Assembly: GCA_019925095.2 (NCBI GenBank)
Contig: CM034391.1
Location: forward strand, 8,398,551 to 8,462,550
DNA: 64,000 nucleotides
Direction: 5' to 3'
DNA from: Dendrolimus kikuchii
Lineage: Eukaryota > Arthropoda > Insecta > Lepidoptera > Lasiocampidae
The notes under the pieces are model-generated. The model ran no database searches, was not told where the DNA came from, and saw only the letters and a program-made list of their open reading frames with translations. How positions within the stretch are numbered: the stretch's first letter is position 1; the number at the start of each line of letters is the position of its first letter. The position numbers and the translations under genes are program-made. Below are positions 36,050 to 49,359 of this stretch, piece by piece.

Positions 36050-36505
36050 CATCCGCAATGCCCGAAAACGAGTCTTCGAGCAGTGCATCCTCCCCATCCT
36101 GATCTTAGGGTTCGAGACGAGGACACTGACTGTAGGATTGGTCCACAAATTTCAAGTCACCCAACGAGCTATAGTGCGAGCTATGTTGGGAGTTTCTTTT
36201 ATAGATATAATTAGAAATGAGGATATCCGTAAGAGAACAAAGTAACAGACAAAGCTAATAAAATTAGCAACTTGAAGTGACAGTAGGCTGTTCACATCTG
36301 TCGCAGTACTGGTGACCGATGGAACAGATGAGTCCTGGAATGGAGACCGCGTCTCAGTAAACTTAGTGTTAGACGCCCTCCATCCTGATGGACTGACGAC
36401 CAGCGCAAGGTCGCCGGTAGACGCTGAATGAGGAAGACGGAGGACCGTGATGAGTGGCACCGACTTGGGGAGGCCTACGTCCAGCACTGAACTGTGATTG
36501 GTTGA
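36050..36505 (+). pseudogene. RTE-type LINE, C-terminal fragment
   Basis: The plus strand encodes KRVFEQCILPILILGFETR, then VTQRAIVRAMLGVSF and IRNEDIRKRTK, the thumb and C-terminal region of RTE-like reverse transcriptases. It continues in broken frames with LEWRPRLSK, WTDDQRKVAGRRW and LGEAYVQH. Several frameshifts and stops make it inactive. The minus-strand open frames over this region are shadows. Confidence 0.75.
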
Positions 36506-36550
36506 CAACGGTTATAATTATAATAAAAAAAAGCAGGTGATCTATAGGAG

Positions 36551-36667
36551 GCTGGTGCCTACCTCGGACAACAGATCAGTATGGCGATCCACCGAAGAAA
36601 CGCAGCCAGCCTTCTGGGCAGCTTGCTAGTAGAAGACTGTGATCTAGGACCAGTATTCTACTTATAG
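36551..36667 (+). pseudogene. 3' fragment of the restriction-endonuclease LINE family, copy 4
   Basis: The frame AGAYLGQQISMAIHRRNAA...DLGPVFYL-stop aligns with AGLYFGQRISVTIQRGNAA...DLGPIYYL at 13777-13887. Its sequence differs enough (SLLVEDC in place of TFPTDS) to suggest a separate subfamily. It lies just after the RTE fragment. Confidence 0.7.
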
Positions 36668-36669
36668 TC

Positions 36670-37595
36670 TTGAATAAAATACAATATAAAAAAGTTAAGT
36701 TTTCTTTTATGGTATCAGTTTATAAATTCATTACAACTAAAATAAATAAAATTATACAAAAAAATGTAGGACCGAACAGACAAAAATATGTCGATCTATG
36801 TTAAACGTCGTTATACGGTGTACCATATTTTTGTGCAATAAATGATTTGATTTATGTATGATCCTGTTATTTGACCTTATAAACATGAAATCAAATCTGA
36901 CCTACGAGTATATACATATTTATTCTACAACAAAACATAGACCGTTATCCGCCTTTTGTTTGCTACAATCGTGAGTTTTAGCTAAACAACCTCTTGTTAT
37001 TCCTACACAATCCATTTTAGTCCCTAACACAACAAACAAGTCATACCAAAAATAGTTACATTTACAACATTCCACAATCGGTCGTAACTTTGTTCAATGA
37101 AATACTGATTTCTCTTGTATTCTACCAAAATAACTTTGGGATATGTTAATGCTTCGCTTGAAATTGGTTACTTGTTAGTTGTTCGAGACGTGCCAGCCAA
37201 AACGTACTTTTTAACATCTTACAAAACGAGACATCTTAATTTTAAAAAGTCAAATAAAGGACTAATTGTTTATAAAAAGTAATTAAATTTATTTTTGTCA
37301 TGAGAACGACAAGATTACAGTATTTTTGTTTTTCTATGAAAATAGTTTTGAAAATGTTAACTGTATCATAATATACTCAATTAACTATATTAAATATAGT
37401 AATATATGCTTTTGAAACATTGTATAGGTATTATAGTTAGGATTGGTAATATTTCATATGCTATAAATATATTTAGCAAAAAATGTAAAGATGACATCAT
37501 TCAAGATTTTTAGTTACACCCATAAAAATAATAAAAAATTAATGTAATCAAAATTGTCCGTTACGTCCTTGAATATTTTGGGCCAACATTAAAAT
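36670..37595. other. Noncoding DNA, nothing recognised
   Basis: AT-rich sequence without a supported gene or repeat. Confidence 0.5.
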
Positions 37596-37599
37596 TCGG

Positions 37600-37930
37600 T
37601 TTTTTATTATGAATAGGTTCGCGTTTTACCACGATTACGCCTAATATCGGACGATGATGGAGCACCTTTACCTAGATAGTACCTACCTATTCACACGAGA
37701 CTTGAAAATACCTGGATTGTACTTTTCGGGAAACACGGACTCTGGTAGATTCCATAACTCAGCCGTACTTAGATGGAACGTGGATGCGAAAGGTTTCGTT
37801 CGCCCGGGTAATGTTTCCACTGTGAAACGATGGCATAGATCAGAGTGCCTTGTGATCCGAAGATGGAATGGTGTAGAGGGATCAGGTCAAACAGTTCAAT
37901 GGCACCACACTCCCCGAAATGAATCCCATT
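37600..37930 (-). pseudogene. CR1/Jockey-type LINE, C-terminal fragment copy 2
   Basis: On the minus strand the frame contains STAELWNLPESVFPEKYNPG and FKSRVNR, the same C-terminal motif as at 23600-23955, followed by a 3' UTR with GCGAACCTATTCATAATAA and an A-rich tail (T-run 37601-37607). Frameshifts are present. The plus-strand 99-codon frame is a shadow. Confidence 0.7.
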
Positions 37931-38539
37931 TATTACTTAGGTTATATTGCTAAATAAAGTACTGAAGATTGTAAGTTACATGTGAGTGGTCTGGTAATGG
38001 ATCAAAAAGACCATAACCTTAGAGATCAAGTCATTACAATAGGGAATACAAAATCCTACACTGACTGAGAACAGGGGTAATTGCTTGTAGGTGTCACGCT
38101 ACACAGATTAAATTGTCAAAAGGCCCTCTACGTATTGGCCGTCTTATGGGTTCACGTAATCCTTCGAAAAATCCGGCCGACCAGTTCTCTTCAACCGCAT
38201 TCAAAATTAAAAACAAACATACAAACAAAGTCACTTTTACACCCAAGTATAAATGTTAGATTGACCTAATATTGTCTTTATGCTAGATTAACTTATCACA
38301 TAGACGACAATATGCCGCCAGTTTAGGTTACTTGCAACCAACAAATATGTTAATATTTATTAAACAAATCAATGGCAATGTCTCCATATCCTGCCAAGGA
38401 AGTTAACGTCTAGACAGAGTATGTAATGTAATGGCCATGCGATAAAATACATATAGGGGAGGAAATGTTATTATGCAATGATCTATGTGAGTTTTATTTT
38501 ATGCAATAATACCTAACGCTCAGAAGCATGTTATAAGGT

Positions 38540-38810
38540 TTATTTGTTTTTAGGGTTCCACAGGCATTTTTACAAAATCGGTGTCCTTATAAAATCGCAA
38601 TGTTCATCCGTCCTTCTGTCTGTTTGTCTTCATATATCACATACATTTTCCTTAAGGAATGACTGTGTGAGTCGGGTTTGCGTATGGACTATGGAGGGTC
38701 AGAAGTAAAACCACTTATTTACATAGTACATTACTAGTCGTAAAAGTTTTCGCAATTAGTCCACATAATTAAACTACGTTTTAACAGTTTTAAGCGCGGT
38801 ATTTTATTCG
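38540..38810. repeat. Dispersed repeats, including family D copy 3 (inverted)
   Basis: GGGTTCCACAGGCATTTTTAC and CATCCGTCCTTCTGTCTGTT resemble a common lepidopteran dispersed sequence; a reversed relative is near 55650-55725. At 38770-38810 an inverted copy of the CGCGGTTAAAACCGTTAA family D block follows. Confidence 0.4.
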
Positions 38811-39486
38811 ATTAAGAGCTAACGTAGTTTTATGACTTGTTCACTGACAAATAATCTAAAATCTATTATCATTTTATGTCAGTTGGGCCGTCACTCTGTT
38901 AGTTATGTCCATTATTTTTATGTACCTTTTCTTAAAAGTCCATACACAAAGGATAAATAAATCCTTAATTGTTATATCGTATGTCCGTAAAAAATTGAAA
39001 TGTTGCCGCCCACAATGTTTGACAGAGCGGTCCTTATATGGTGAACACTGCACATTATCCATCGCTGGTGTATTAAAAGAAATACAATTCACATTATAGT
39101 ACATCTTCAAAACCTTGACATAATTACCTACTAAATGTTCATGAATGCTTTAAAATCATCGTACATATTTTCTATTGAGCAACTGATTGCTGTACTTTAT
39201 CTATTTTTAAGAAAATCGAAGAGTTAACGTAAGATATACTGCTACTATCAAAGTCGACTAATAAACAGTTAACTCTAAATAACAGCGAATGTGCTTTCTT
39301 TAATTCACCAGTCATTAGCAAGAAGAAAAATCAATTGTGAACATTCCTTACAATCATTTTAATTTACAAAGGTATCGAAATTTTCACTTAGTAAGGTAAG
39401 AACGTAATTGTTCTTTAATTTATTGCAGGAAAGAGGCAGTAAGACTTCTTTTATTATAAGGATTTTAAATTATTAATTAATTATTA

Positions 39487-39716
39487 ATCGGCAGACAAAC
39501 ACACACATTGTATACCCCCAAATTAAGCAAGTTACGCTTGTGTTATAGGTAATATACAACGGACTACTCTGGGGCCGATCCCAGACACCCAGACCATAGT
39601 AAATAACGGAGAAAATACGTTTCCGAAATTTACTATACCAGGAATCGAACCCGGAACCTCTGCGTTGCAGTGAGGTACGCCGGCAAAGGCTTAGCCCGCT
39701 CAACCACAGAGGCCAT
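39487..39716 (-). mobile_element. tRNA-derived SINE, copy 2
   Basis: The tRNA-like head (TGTGGTTGAGCGGGC A-box, GGTTCGATTCC B-box at 39641-39651), the ACTATGGTCTGGGTGTCTGG body and the CACATTGTGTGTG-like tail in antisense match the copy at 29975-30205. The open frame on this strand is incidental. Confidence 0.8.
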
Positions 39717-39799
39717 TTTAATTTCCTTACATTTATAGAAACGGTGTCTTTACAAATCTATCTCAGTAAATGTATTCAAATGTCCTTCATGATATCGAA

Positions 39800-41160
39800 A
39801 TGGAAAATATATGAAAATTTCAAATAAAACTCTTGTTTCAGTCTCCAAAATTTTCATTGAATTCGTTCAAGTCATTTTGGAGCCTATTTAAAACAAAAAT
39901 TCAGACATACAGACAAATATTATAAAACCGATAGTTTATGAATAGGTGTTGTATATAGTTTGTAGTATATTTTGTGATTTAAATAGAAATCACAGAGAGA
40001 CACTTCAATTTATTGCTAATTTTATAATATATTTTATAATAAAATAGTTATTAGATGGGAAAAAATTTAAAAATGACATAATATATAGATTACATATAAC
40101 ACTGGTCAGCAAAAAAATAAAAAAGTTCAGTCTCCTTCTGACTATTGCGGTTTTTTTATAATTTTGACATTTCTGAATATAAATATAGTATTAAAAGTTT
40201 TATATCACGTCCAGTTTTTTGTAATTGATGTTTTAAATTAAGCGTTTTTTATTTTTGCTTTACACACAAAACGCACATATAATTATTGTGACAACAGCTG
40301 ATTTAATTCCTCTGAAAACATTTAAAATCATCAAAAGTATATGTCAAATTAATGACAGTCATTTCAGTTTGTAGTTTTTTATTGTAATTTCGTGGCAAGT
40401 TAAGTAACAAAAATTTGCAAGTAATAAATAATTCTGATCATTCTCCGTTGTATCGTTTCTCTATATGTAATATATCCTGTAAGAATCTTTCAGCACATTC
40501 ATGAAATATTGCATAAAAATTTGCGGAAAAAAGAAAATTAAAACTACTGACGTGATTGTATTTTGGAGTTTGATAAGAAGAAAAGTTTTGCACAAAAAAT
40601 ATTGCGATAGGAGCAAAAATAAAAAAATAAAATACGTGCTAGCAAGAAACTAAAAGCATATCTAAATTTAACATGTCAATTTCTATATATTTATCGGATT
40701 TTTATTTAAAGGAGGATTTGGTTGCCAACCAGTGTAATTAATAGCAGATAGTTTTCCAACTGCTTTCGACTTCTGTATTTTGCAGTTAATTATATTAATT
40801 CAATTAATTACTGTCAAATTACATAGGGCAAGAACTAGTTCTTTATTCATGAGTAATAATAAATCAGTAGGTAAGCCATAATATCGGTCCTAGCCAGATA
40901 AGTTAAACGCATGAATTCGCCGAGTTTGCTGCTTATCTAACCGCATCCATTGCACTTAATGAATTCAGTGCATCCCCTTTTAGGTATGTACGGTGTTAAT
41001 CAAGGGGTCTAGATCACCCTACAGGGGTTGAAACGTCGAATATTTCCTCATGAAATAAATTTAAGCCTAGTGTAGTTTACATAAGTATAGACAGGCAATC
41101 TAATCAATACAACAGAAGTGCACATCCAAATCATTTATATTATTATGAATCAACAAAAAA
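39800..41160. other. Noncoding DNA, nothing recognised
   Basis: No gene is supported. GGGTTGAAACGTCGAATATTT near 41030 resembles the GGCCGAAACGTCGG word of family D but is isolated. Confidence 0.45.
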
Positions 41161-41164
41161 ACAT

Positions 41165-41375
41165 ATCGTTATATATAAAATTCTTCTTTTTGTGTGTATG
41201 CCACTGAACTCCTCCTAAACGGTTGGATCGATTATGATAAAAAAATGTGTGTGTTCAAGTGACTCCCAGGTTGGTTTAGATTTACAATTAGACCCGGTAG
41301 GTGGCGCTGCAATCAAATTCTAAAATTCATTTTTCAGGGCAAAACCACGTCTGCTGTGTATATTAATATTACCTT
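41165..41375 (+). mobile_element. Helitron-like remnant
   Basis: TATATATAAAATTCTTCTTT, CTCCTCCTAAACGGTTGGAT and GACCCGGTAGGTGGCGCTGC are words typical of lepidopteran Helitron-type repeats. The 3' hairpin and CTRR end are lost. Confidence 0.4.
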
Positions 41376-41509
41376 CACCGTAGACAGATTTTTTTTAGAA
41401 TACATTTTAAGATTCACTGTTATTTTTTCTGGTTACAATGGCAAAAACTCTTATACATAAATAGGCAAACATTTTATATTCTCCAGGGAAGCAAGATTCG
41501 CTTATTTTA

Positions 41510-41670
41510 ACCCTGACGGAATATCTGGGGGTGGTCCCTGCACCTTAACTGGAAGCAACGGATAGTTCGATAATGAAATTCACTCTGCTACAAATCGAAC
41601 TCGTGATATTAAGTAGGCTAGCCAAGGTTTAGACCACTGAATCATAGAGGTTCTTACAAGTTTATGCTGT
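41510..41670 (-). repeat. Degraded tRNA-derived SINE
   Basis: The minus strand shows an A-box-like ATTCAGTGGTCTAAACC and a B-box-like GAGTTCGATTT about 40 nt later, the spacing of a tRNA-derived head. It does not closely match the two better SINE copies. Confidence 0.45.
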
Positions 41671-41844
41671 TAAATACCGAAGTTTAACGTCACAACAAAT
41701 AGAACAAGTCATTCATCATATTACTGAAATTGATATGCACCATTTCACCTTAATTGGAAGTAAAAAGTTTATTAACTAGTTAATTGTAGTTAGTAGATGA
41801 TGCAAATATATTGTAAGTAAGGTAGCGCTATATACATAGGTATA

Positions 41845-42404
41845 CTAGGATACACACGCGACTTGATCCACGCTTGACTTGAGATTCCCGCGGGATTCCC
41901 GTGGCACAAAGTACCATAACATTTAAAAAAGAATGTAAGCTATCGTGTTAGTGAAAAATGTATCGGAATAAGCTAATTTTTATGCACCCGAACAACTTCA
42001 AACCGCTCCCGGGAAAATTCCTGCGGAATTCCCGGTATATAAGGTATCACACATTTTATTACATTAAATTTGCTATCTATCAGTGAAAAAAAATCACACT
42101 GGAATTTGTTTTTTTTTTAATCTGGCCATTTTAAATCATTTCTATAAAATTCCCGTGAGTGTCCTAGGATAAAATGTCACGTAGATTTTAAGTCTTAAGA
42201 ATTTGCTGTCGATCAGCGAAAACCGCATCAAAATCGACCTAGTAGTTTTTACATGAATCCCGAACAAACAGACAAGATATCTAAAAAAAATTGTATCGTG
42301 TTCGCCATTGTTTATATACTTGTAATCTATTCCAGTTGTTTTTTTGTAAGAGTTTCAATGTACGGACACGGCATGTTTAGAATGATAATATAGAATATTA
42401 TAGA
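41845..42404 (-). mobile_element. Non-autonomous Helitron, family B copy 2 (complete)
   Basis: On the minus strand this 560-bp element starts TCTATAATATTC after A (complement of T at 42405) and ends CTAG before T (complement of A at 41844). It therefore has both Helitron ends and the A/T insertion site. It holds the ACAACTGGAATAG block and CCCGCGGGA segments shared with copies at 1618 and 46270. No coding capacity. Confidence 0.75.
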
Positions 42405-43554
42405 TATGTAGTCAGTCTAATACTTAACTAATAAGCAGGAACATTTTTGATCGTTTTTATCTTATCCCTAAGTACACAAAGCACCAGCCATTAAATGTCC
42501 GAACCATGGCGCGTATATCACAGCACCCTATGTAATAAATACTCTGAAAGCACTAACAAAGTCTTTCAGTGGACAAATAAATAAGTTTTACACAAAAGAG
42601 ACTATAATTTATGTGTAACTGCTATACTCTACAAAACATTACCTTTAATATAAAACTTATTTATAAGCGGAAAAGCCAAGAGCCCAAGCTAAGTATGATT
42701 CTAGGTTATAGTACCTAAATGTCAATATAATCTTGCCTAGTACCTTGTACTCCTCAAGCTCAAGTTTTATAAGAAATATTTTATTTATGTTATATATAAA
42801 AATACTTATTATTTGTATTTTTTTTAAACTAACATTTTTAAAAATATCTAAATAGTATGTATTTAGATATTTATTAATTTATAAAATATTAATAATATAT
42901 ATAAAGTACCTATTATTAAAAAATATAACATATTATTTTAAATGTTGTAAGGCACAAGAACACATTTTGTCCTGCGTAAAAGAGCCAATGGACATTATGT
43001 ACTTTGGCAGAGGACGGTGCTGCTAACCTCCGTTTTACATTAGTTATTTTTGTGCTCAGTGAAATCAGTATGTGGAAATACAATTTCCATAATGTCCGCA
43101 GGTTTAATTGCAAATCGCACAGCTTTCGCTATAAGATATTTAAGTTTCTCTACCTTGAAGATAATGTTGCTGAACCACTTTACATACCGCGATAACATTA
43201 AGATGAGAATTTCAGATCAACAAAAAGTAGAATATTAATATTATTTTTATTATCATTTTTAAATAGTCTCCCGCTTCCTTTATGTGTTTAATTTGCAAAT
43301 AATGTTATTTTAAGAGAGTTACCTAACCGTACTTTTTGTGTCAATAGTGGCTTTAGCTAATAAGTGCTATAATCCAATAATTGGATAATACGAGCGGAAG
43401 TAATAACTGGATGGCATGTCACTTCGGTAATATAATATATTAATTTATTTTTGCTTACTACTGATTACTTCATTAGTTCGGAAGCCTGGTTCGGGGATTA
43501 AATTGATATATGTGGATTTTAGGTTGTTAGAGAAAATGTCGACACGGATGCGTT

Positions 43555-43725
43555 TTCAAGAAGACTATTTATTGGTGTTACCAGTCTAAGAATAATAATT
43601 TGCATGACCCTTTTTAGTGCTACCAGTCTAAGAAACATAAATTGCGCAACCTTTTAGTGTTGCCACTCTAAGAAGACGATAAATTGCACACAACCTTTTA
43701 GTGTTGTCATTTCAATATTGATTTA
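43555..43725 (+). repeat. Degenerate tandem repeat, about 3.3 units of 40-50 bp
   Basis: Units carry GTGTTACCAGTCTAAGAA, GTGCTACCAGTCTAAGAA and GTGTTGCCACTCTAAGAA, each followed by ATAAATTGC-like and AACCTTTTA blocks. The last unit is partial. There is no open frame. Confidence 0.8.
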
Positions 43726-44419
43726 GTGCCATCTCGCGACACTTTGTCGTAGACAACTACATAGCAAGGTTTTCGGTGCATTTACAATTTTATTATGGTG
43801 TTTAATTACTAATCAATGCTATTTACACAATGCACCATATTTGTTTTTCATTAAAAACGCTCGATTTTCAAATAATAGGATTCTGTTACTTAGAGAGACC
43901 AGAATCGATTATTGAAATTATGTCTAGATATACTGGTAGTTGTTAGACATAGCATAAAGTTCCACTTTTATACTTGTCCTGTTCATCATACGAATCTGCG
44001 AAACGACCTTCCTATAACTTACTATATATTCATTGTAATTAATTACTGCTAATTCCAATTTGACACAGCCGCCATAGAATTTTTTTTTGTTTATTTATTT
44101 CACACAGCAGAATACAACTATAAATATACATCTGAATATTTTTATAGGCTCGCAAGGCGGTGGATTTCTTCTTCTGTAATTCATGTTTATATTAAGGCAA
44201 TTCAAAGGATAAGGGCTGTCTATGTACAAGTATATAATAGTCAGATATATTTTGAACAACAACAACTTCAATCAAAAATGTACATTGTACATACTTCCTT
44301 ATATTAAAGTGGTTTATATTTGTGCCCACTGTATCAGTTTTTTAAACAGATGTATGTGTGTAAGGAATTCAAAACAAAACATTGTTCAAATCGGTAACTG
44401 TTATGAATAGTCAAGGCTA

Positions 44420-46260
44420 ATAAACATTTGTCATCTGAAACCCCGGTTTAAAGCGACTAATTGAGGAAATATCTGAGGTTGTGCTCTATATTTAGTTTAC
44501 AATTTTACTCCTTTTGGAGTTATTTTAATGGCTACTGGATCCTTATTCCTGATTGAATAATATTAGAAATTTCAACAAAAGTACAACAAATTAATTATGT
44601 ACAAGCACTTTATACAAATCATTGATTCAAACGTATAAACTAAAGATAATCTAACGTAATGCTTTAGTTTTCTGTGGTTTTAAAGCTGTCAGCCACGTGG
44701 TACTTCTAATATAACGGAGTTTCGTAAACTTATATAAAACATGCATCGTTTAAAAATTTTTTTTTTTTTGACTTACTATGAAAATTATTATAATCACCGA
44801 GCTGACGGTGCAAGCAAAATATCGTGAGGAGACTTGCGCATATACATAGATTATTATCGATGCATGAAAAGCCACAAAAAACAACAGTAACCTTCACAAC
44901 AATAAAGCCTATTTTAACTTTGATTATGAATATTTTTAAAAACTTTCATTATTGTTTAATTAAGATTTTTCAATTAGTCTTTTAAAAATAAAATGAAAAA
45001 AGTTGTTTCAGGCAAAATAAAAAAAATAACATAAAAACAGAAATAAAAGTTCTCTTCAGCACTTGAGAAGTTGAATGAATAAATACAAGATATGGATAAT
45101 TTACTAACAAAAAGAATATTTGTGACAAACTATAATAAATAAGTTTAAAGTGAATTAAAAGATCGTCTTTTACATAAATCAAAGGTGTACCAGAAGTAAT
45201 TTTGCACCTGACTGACCACGGCCAATACAGATACTATAAAATACAACACACCTCAATCGCTTGAAGTAAATCTGACATCAGAGAGCGGGTGATTTCCCCT
45301 TGCGTGACCGCACTCTGATTACCGTACAGATGCTTTCAATGGAAACATATACGGAGCCGATACCGATACAAACGAATTAAATACAGTTGGAACGAATCAA
45401 AAACAGTTCATTGCATCACATGTTTCAGGAAGTAACCGTTACATCTATACGCAGTTAAAATCTGCGTTCGCGATAAAACGACAGTGTGATAGGGTATGGC
45501 ACGAAAGTTATTTTTTATGCAATAAGAATACTTGTATTCACAATGTCCGAATCAAATCTAATTAAAAATAGATATGGGTTAAAATCACATAAAATAAATT
45601 GAACTTAAAATTAAAACAAATAAATGATGTTTTATTTACATAAACAGAATAGCAATGAACAATTTATTTCCGAACTTAATTTTTTTATTAAACAGTGGTT
45701 ATATGACCAGTACCGTATAATTAAATCATTTTTATTATAGAACATAAGTGTAATGTATCTATAAAAAATAGTACTTCTATATTTTATTTTCGACGTGGGA
45801 ATGCTTTTACGCACAACCCACTACCTGTGGAGAGATATTGAGGTATTGGAACTCACAACAACTGGTGGATAAGCAACAAAAGCACTCACACACACCAGTC
45901 ACAGGACAAACAGTGCGCCGACACCGCTACCATATCCCGAGTTTGGGTCTGCCTGTATTATTTTATATCTGGCAGATCTAGCCACTTGCCGGGGAATCAA
46001 GGATTACGAATGAGAGCAATGGCTTGTACGAACACATTTCTGGAGCCTTATGCTGGTGACTAATACACATAATATTAGAATATGGAGCTGATGTACAGAT
46101 ATTCTCGAGGGCCGTCACTCGTCGCCCAGTGTCTATGTATGTCTCTTATGTATTATGGTTATTACGTCATGCAGGTGGACCCTTTTCATAAATCTGGGTG
46201 ATGCCAGCCGAAATCTGTAGATAGGCTAGCTCAACCTCTATAACGGGTCCTACATACAGC
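44420..46260. other. Noncoding DNA with GC-balanced patches
   Basis: No gene is supported. Around 45240-45500 and 45800-46250 the base composition is more balanced than elsewhere, but I recognise neither exons nor repeats there. Confidence 0.4.
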
Positions 46261-46269
46261 GTAGTGTAA

Positions 46270-46776
46270 TCTATAGTATTATCAAATTCTAAAAATTACG
46301 TGTCTGCACATTGAACTTATTATAAAAAAAACAACTGGAATAGACTATATAAACGACGGACAACATGATGCCATTTTTTCATTTATTTCTTATCTGTTTG
46401 TTTGTCAATTCATTTGTATTCACGTAAAAACTACTATGCCGATTTTGTTTCGGTTTTCCCTAATCCCGTGGAAATTTCCTAAGAATTATGATAAAATGGC
46501 CAGATTAAAAAAAAATCCAATTCCAATATGATTTATTCACTGATAGATAGCAAATTTTATGTAATAAAATCTGTGATTTTTTAACCCAGGAATCCCGGGG
46601 GAATTTTCACGGGAGCGGTTTGTAGTTGTTCGGGTGCATAAAAATTAGCTTATTCTATCACAGTTTTCAGCAAAACGATAGCTTATATTCTTTTTTAAAC
46701 ACTATAATACTTTGTATCCCGGGAATCCTACGGAAATTTTCCACGTCGAACATGGACGAAGTCCTGGGCAAAGTTA
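46270..46776 (+). mobile_element. Non-autonomous Helitron-like element, family B copy 3
   Basis: It starts TCTATAGTATTATCAAATTC after A and shares ACAACTGGAATAGACTATAT and GGAGCGGTTTGTAGTTGTTC with the other two copies. The 3' end is degraded (GTCCTGGGCAAAGTTA), so the right border is approximate. It shows what the copy at 1618 looked like before its retroposon insertion. Confidence 0.65.
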
Positions 46777-46779
46777 ATA

Positions 46780-49225
46780 TAGGAGGTTGGGTGGTCGTCC
46801 TACTCTCCCGTATATTTTGCAGTCTAACGAAATACAAAATTTTAACATTAACCTTAATAACATGATGATAAAAGATAGTTTTATATAATAACTGATAAAT
46901 ATTAAATTTGATTGCTTATTAATAATTCACTTAAAGTGTCGTATTAGCGAGTCAAGACATTCAAGGCCGAATTCTTCAAAATATCTTATTACCTCTGGTT
47001 TAAATGACATATGAACATATTATAAAAACTTTAAAGTATAAAATTATCAGTTATTAGTCTGTTATTATTAAATAAGTTACTTTTGGCATATTTCTTGAGC
47101 CTTCAACTTTATGTAGTATGGTGTAAAAATGTAAAATATTTTTTCTAATATAGATTCGAAAGCGCACTTTCTAAACATTCACTTCCTTACGGAGACGTTT
47201 ATAAAAGGCAATGTAATCCATAATACTATTAAGCTATATATATAATTGATCAATCACAAGCTGAAGCATTTTACTGTTTATCATAAACCGTAGTAAAACT
47301 AATTAATAGTTGCTAATAACGAACCGATTATCGCCAGGCAATTAAGTAAATATTTCTCTGCTTGCCGCGGTGAGATAAGTATAAGGTAATTGCTTTAATA
47401 AACAATCTGTTACATGTTAATATTGCGTCTATATTAGAACATTATTTACAAACTATATCGCTGAAGTGTCACCTGCAGTCAATTAAATTATCGACTCTAT
47501 CTGATGGTAGCCCGAGAATTTTGGAGATGAAATTAATTTTCTTCCACGCACGACGCGACAAAGCATTGCAATTGTTAAAAGATAACATATATAGCTTATA
47601 AATATATAAAAACAACAAGTCAAACAATGGGCGGTCTTATCGCTTAAAGCAATAACATTTATTTGGTGGTTAACGGACTTATTAATTGTATTTATTACAT
47701 TTAACATTTGCTTAAAACTGGGAAAGGGATTTTAATTATATAAATCATTAATTATTATAATAATTAAATATATATAAATTAATAATAATCAATTGTAGAA
47801 TATCTATAATCACTGATAATTCTCGCCGAATATTTTCGTCTGTGCTGTAAAAGAGCGTTTTATAAGTACTACGGCAAAAGCCCCTGATACATCACAGACG
47901 ATATAGCACACGTTCGTTGTCGTCGATGGGGACCACTTTCCATTAGATGAGTTCGTTTGCTTTTGCTAATAAAAATAATAGAGTAGTAATAAAAAACTTA
48001 TATTATGAAATGTATTTTACAATAAAAACTCCACGGTTTAAATGAGTAAATAAAATATTTATGTTTGAAAACTAAAAGCAAGACCCTAATACAATTATGT
48101 TTAGAAACCTGCATCTGATTTGAATTAAATATTTAATCTTAACAAATCCACAGGTAATCAATTCATACCTAATGACAGTCATCAAGGTAATCTACTTGTA
48201 ACGTTAATAAATGACAAGGTTTTTGTTTAATTTAATATAATTCTTAATATTGCAACAGCAAACTAGAACTCTTCTGTTTTAAATAAATAAATTAACAAAA
48301 TGATAAACTGTTTTAACTCTATCAAATGGTAATTAGCTTATTAACATAATTAAGCTGAAGGAATTTGCATTTGCGTATTTCCACATTAAAACATTTAAAT
48401 CTTTGGAAAGTGCCAATCTGTTATGAAAGTTTTTTGGTGCGTTCCTGTGTTCAAGGAGATTATTTATAAAACATCAAGATAAGGCGTAGTAAAGCAGGGT
48501 AATAAACCATAGACTCCAATCTGGCAAACTGTAAGCTCAAGGCAAACCGACGTAGGATTCAGATCATTATCATTAGATCATAGATTCAGTCGGGAATATG
48601 TTAATCCAAATATAACATAGTGACTGATGAAGATGTCGTGTGATGATATGTTGTACATATAGTGATGGGTAACATGGGTCTCATCTGTCTACTTCTGAAG
48701 TAACGAAAGAGTTTTAAATATTATTTGATCATTAATAACATAGATTTAGTAAATTAATATAGCGTTGCTTACTGAGATTGGGCATCTATCTCTATGTGTG
48801 TGTAAAATCTATGGAAAGTGGAAAGGCTTTATCAGTCGTTGAGTTTCTATCTAGGATATCAAAGAACATAGCAGAACATGTATTGTTTAAAATATTCGCT
48901 GTATAAAATGCGTTTATAAAAAACAAAAACGATGTTTTAAATACTACAGACATAATAAACCTGCCTAATGGTATCATTATAATAATAATTATTAAATTAC
49001 ATTATAACGCTGATGTGAACTTGTAGCAAGACAGACTCCTACGTGCCACATGTTCTCAAGCGGATGGTAATGATGAATGGTCCTTCTTATAACGCTGCGT
49101 ATGAAGGCTATAATAATTGCGCATATTTCAAAAATACGATGTGGTTATACAGCTAACGTGACTATTAATTTAAATATTATAAATATGGAAATTGACATAA
49201 ACATTAATTAATATAAAAATTTTAG
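46780..49225. other. Noncoding DNA, mostly unassigned
   Basis: Two small pieces of the GGCGGTCTTATCGCTT/GGGGACCACTTTCCATTAGA retroposon occur at 47625-47665 and 47910-47972. Nothing else is recognised. Confidence 0.45.
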
Positions 49226-49229
49226 TTTT

Positions 49230-49359
49230 TTTTCCGGAGTTTCTTCAAAGTTTGCAAGAAACTCTTTGATGCCACCCGTGATCAGAAGCCATACATTGCG
49301 GCAATGCAGTCATCCTTCTGGGCACGCTCCTCCCTGGCAGCGATTTGTTACATATATAA
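49230..49359 (+). pseudogene. 3' fragment of the restriction-endonuclease LINE family, copy 5
   Basis: KKLFDATRDQK (49250-49286) and, in a shifted frame, AIHCGNAVILLGTLLPGSDL followed by LHI-stop align with KRLIDVSRNQN and TIQRGNAASVLATFPTDSDL of the 13-kb copy. The segment between them is deleted. The stop is at 49357-49359. Confidence 0.6.

Noticed and set aside
36152..36508. Minus-strand 118-codon frame
   Set aside because: It is the antisense of an RTE-type LINE tail that reads on the plus strand.
37654..37953. Plus-strand 99-codon frame
   Set aside because: It is the antisense of a CR1/Jockey-type LINE C-terminus.
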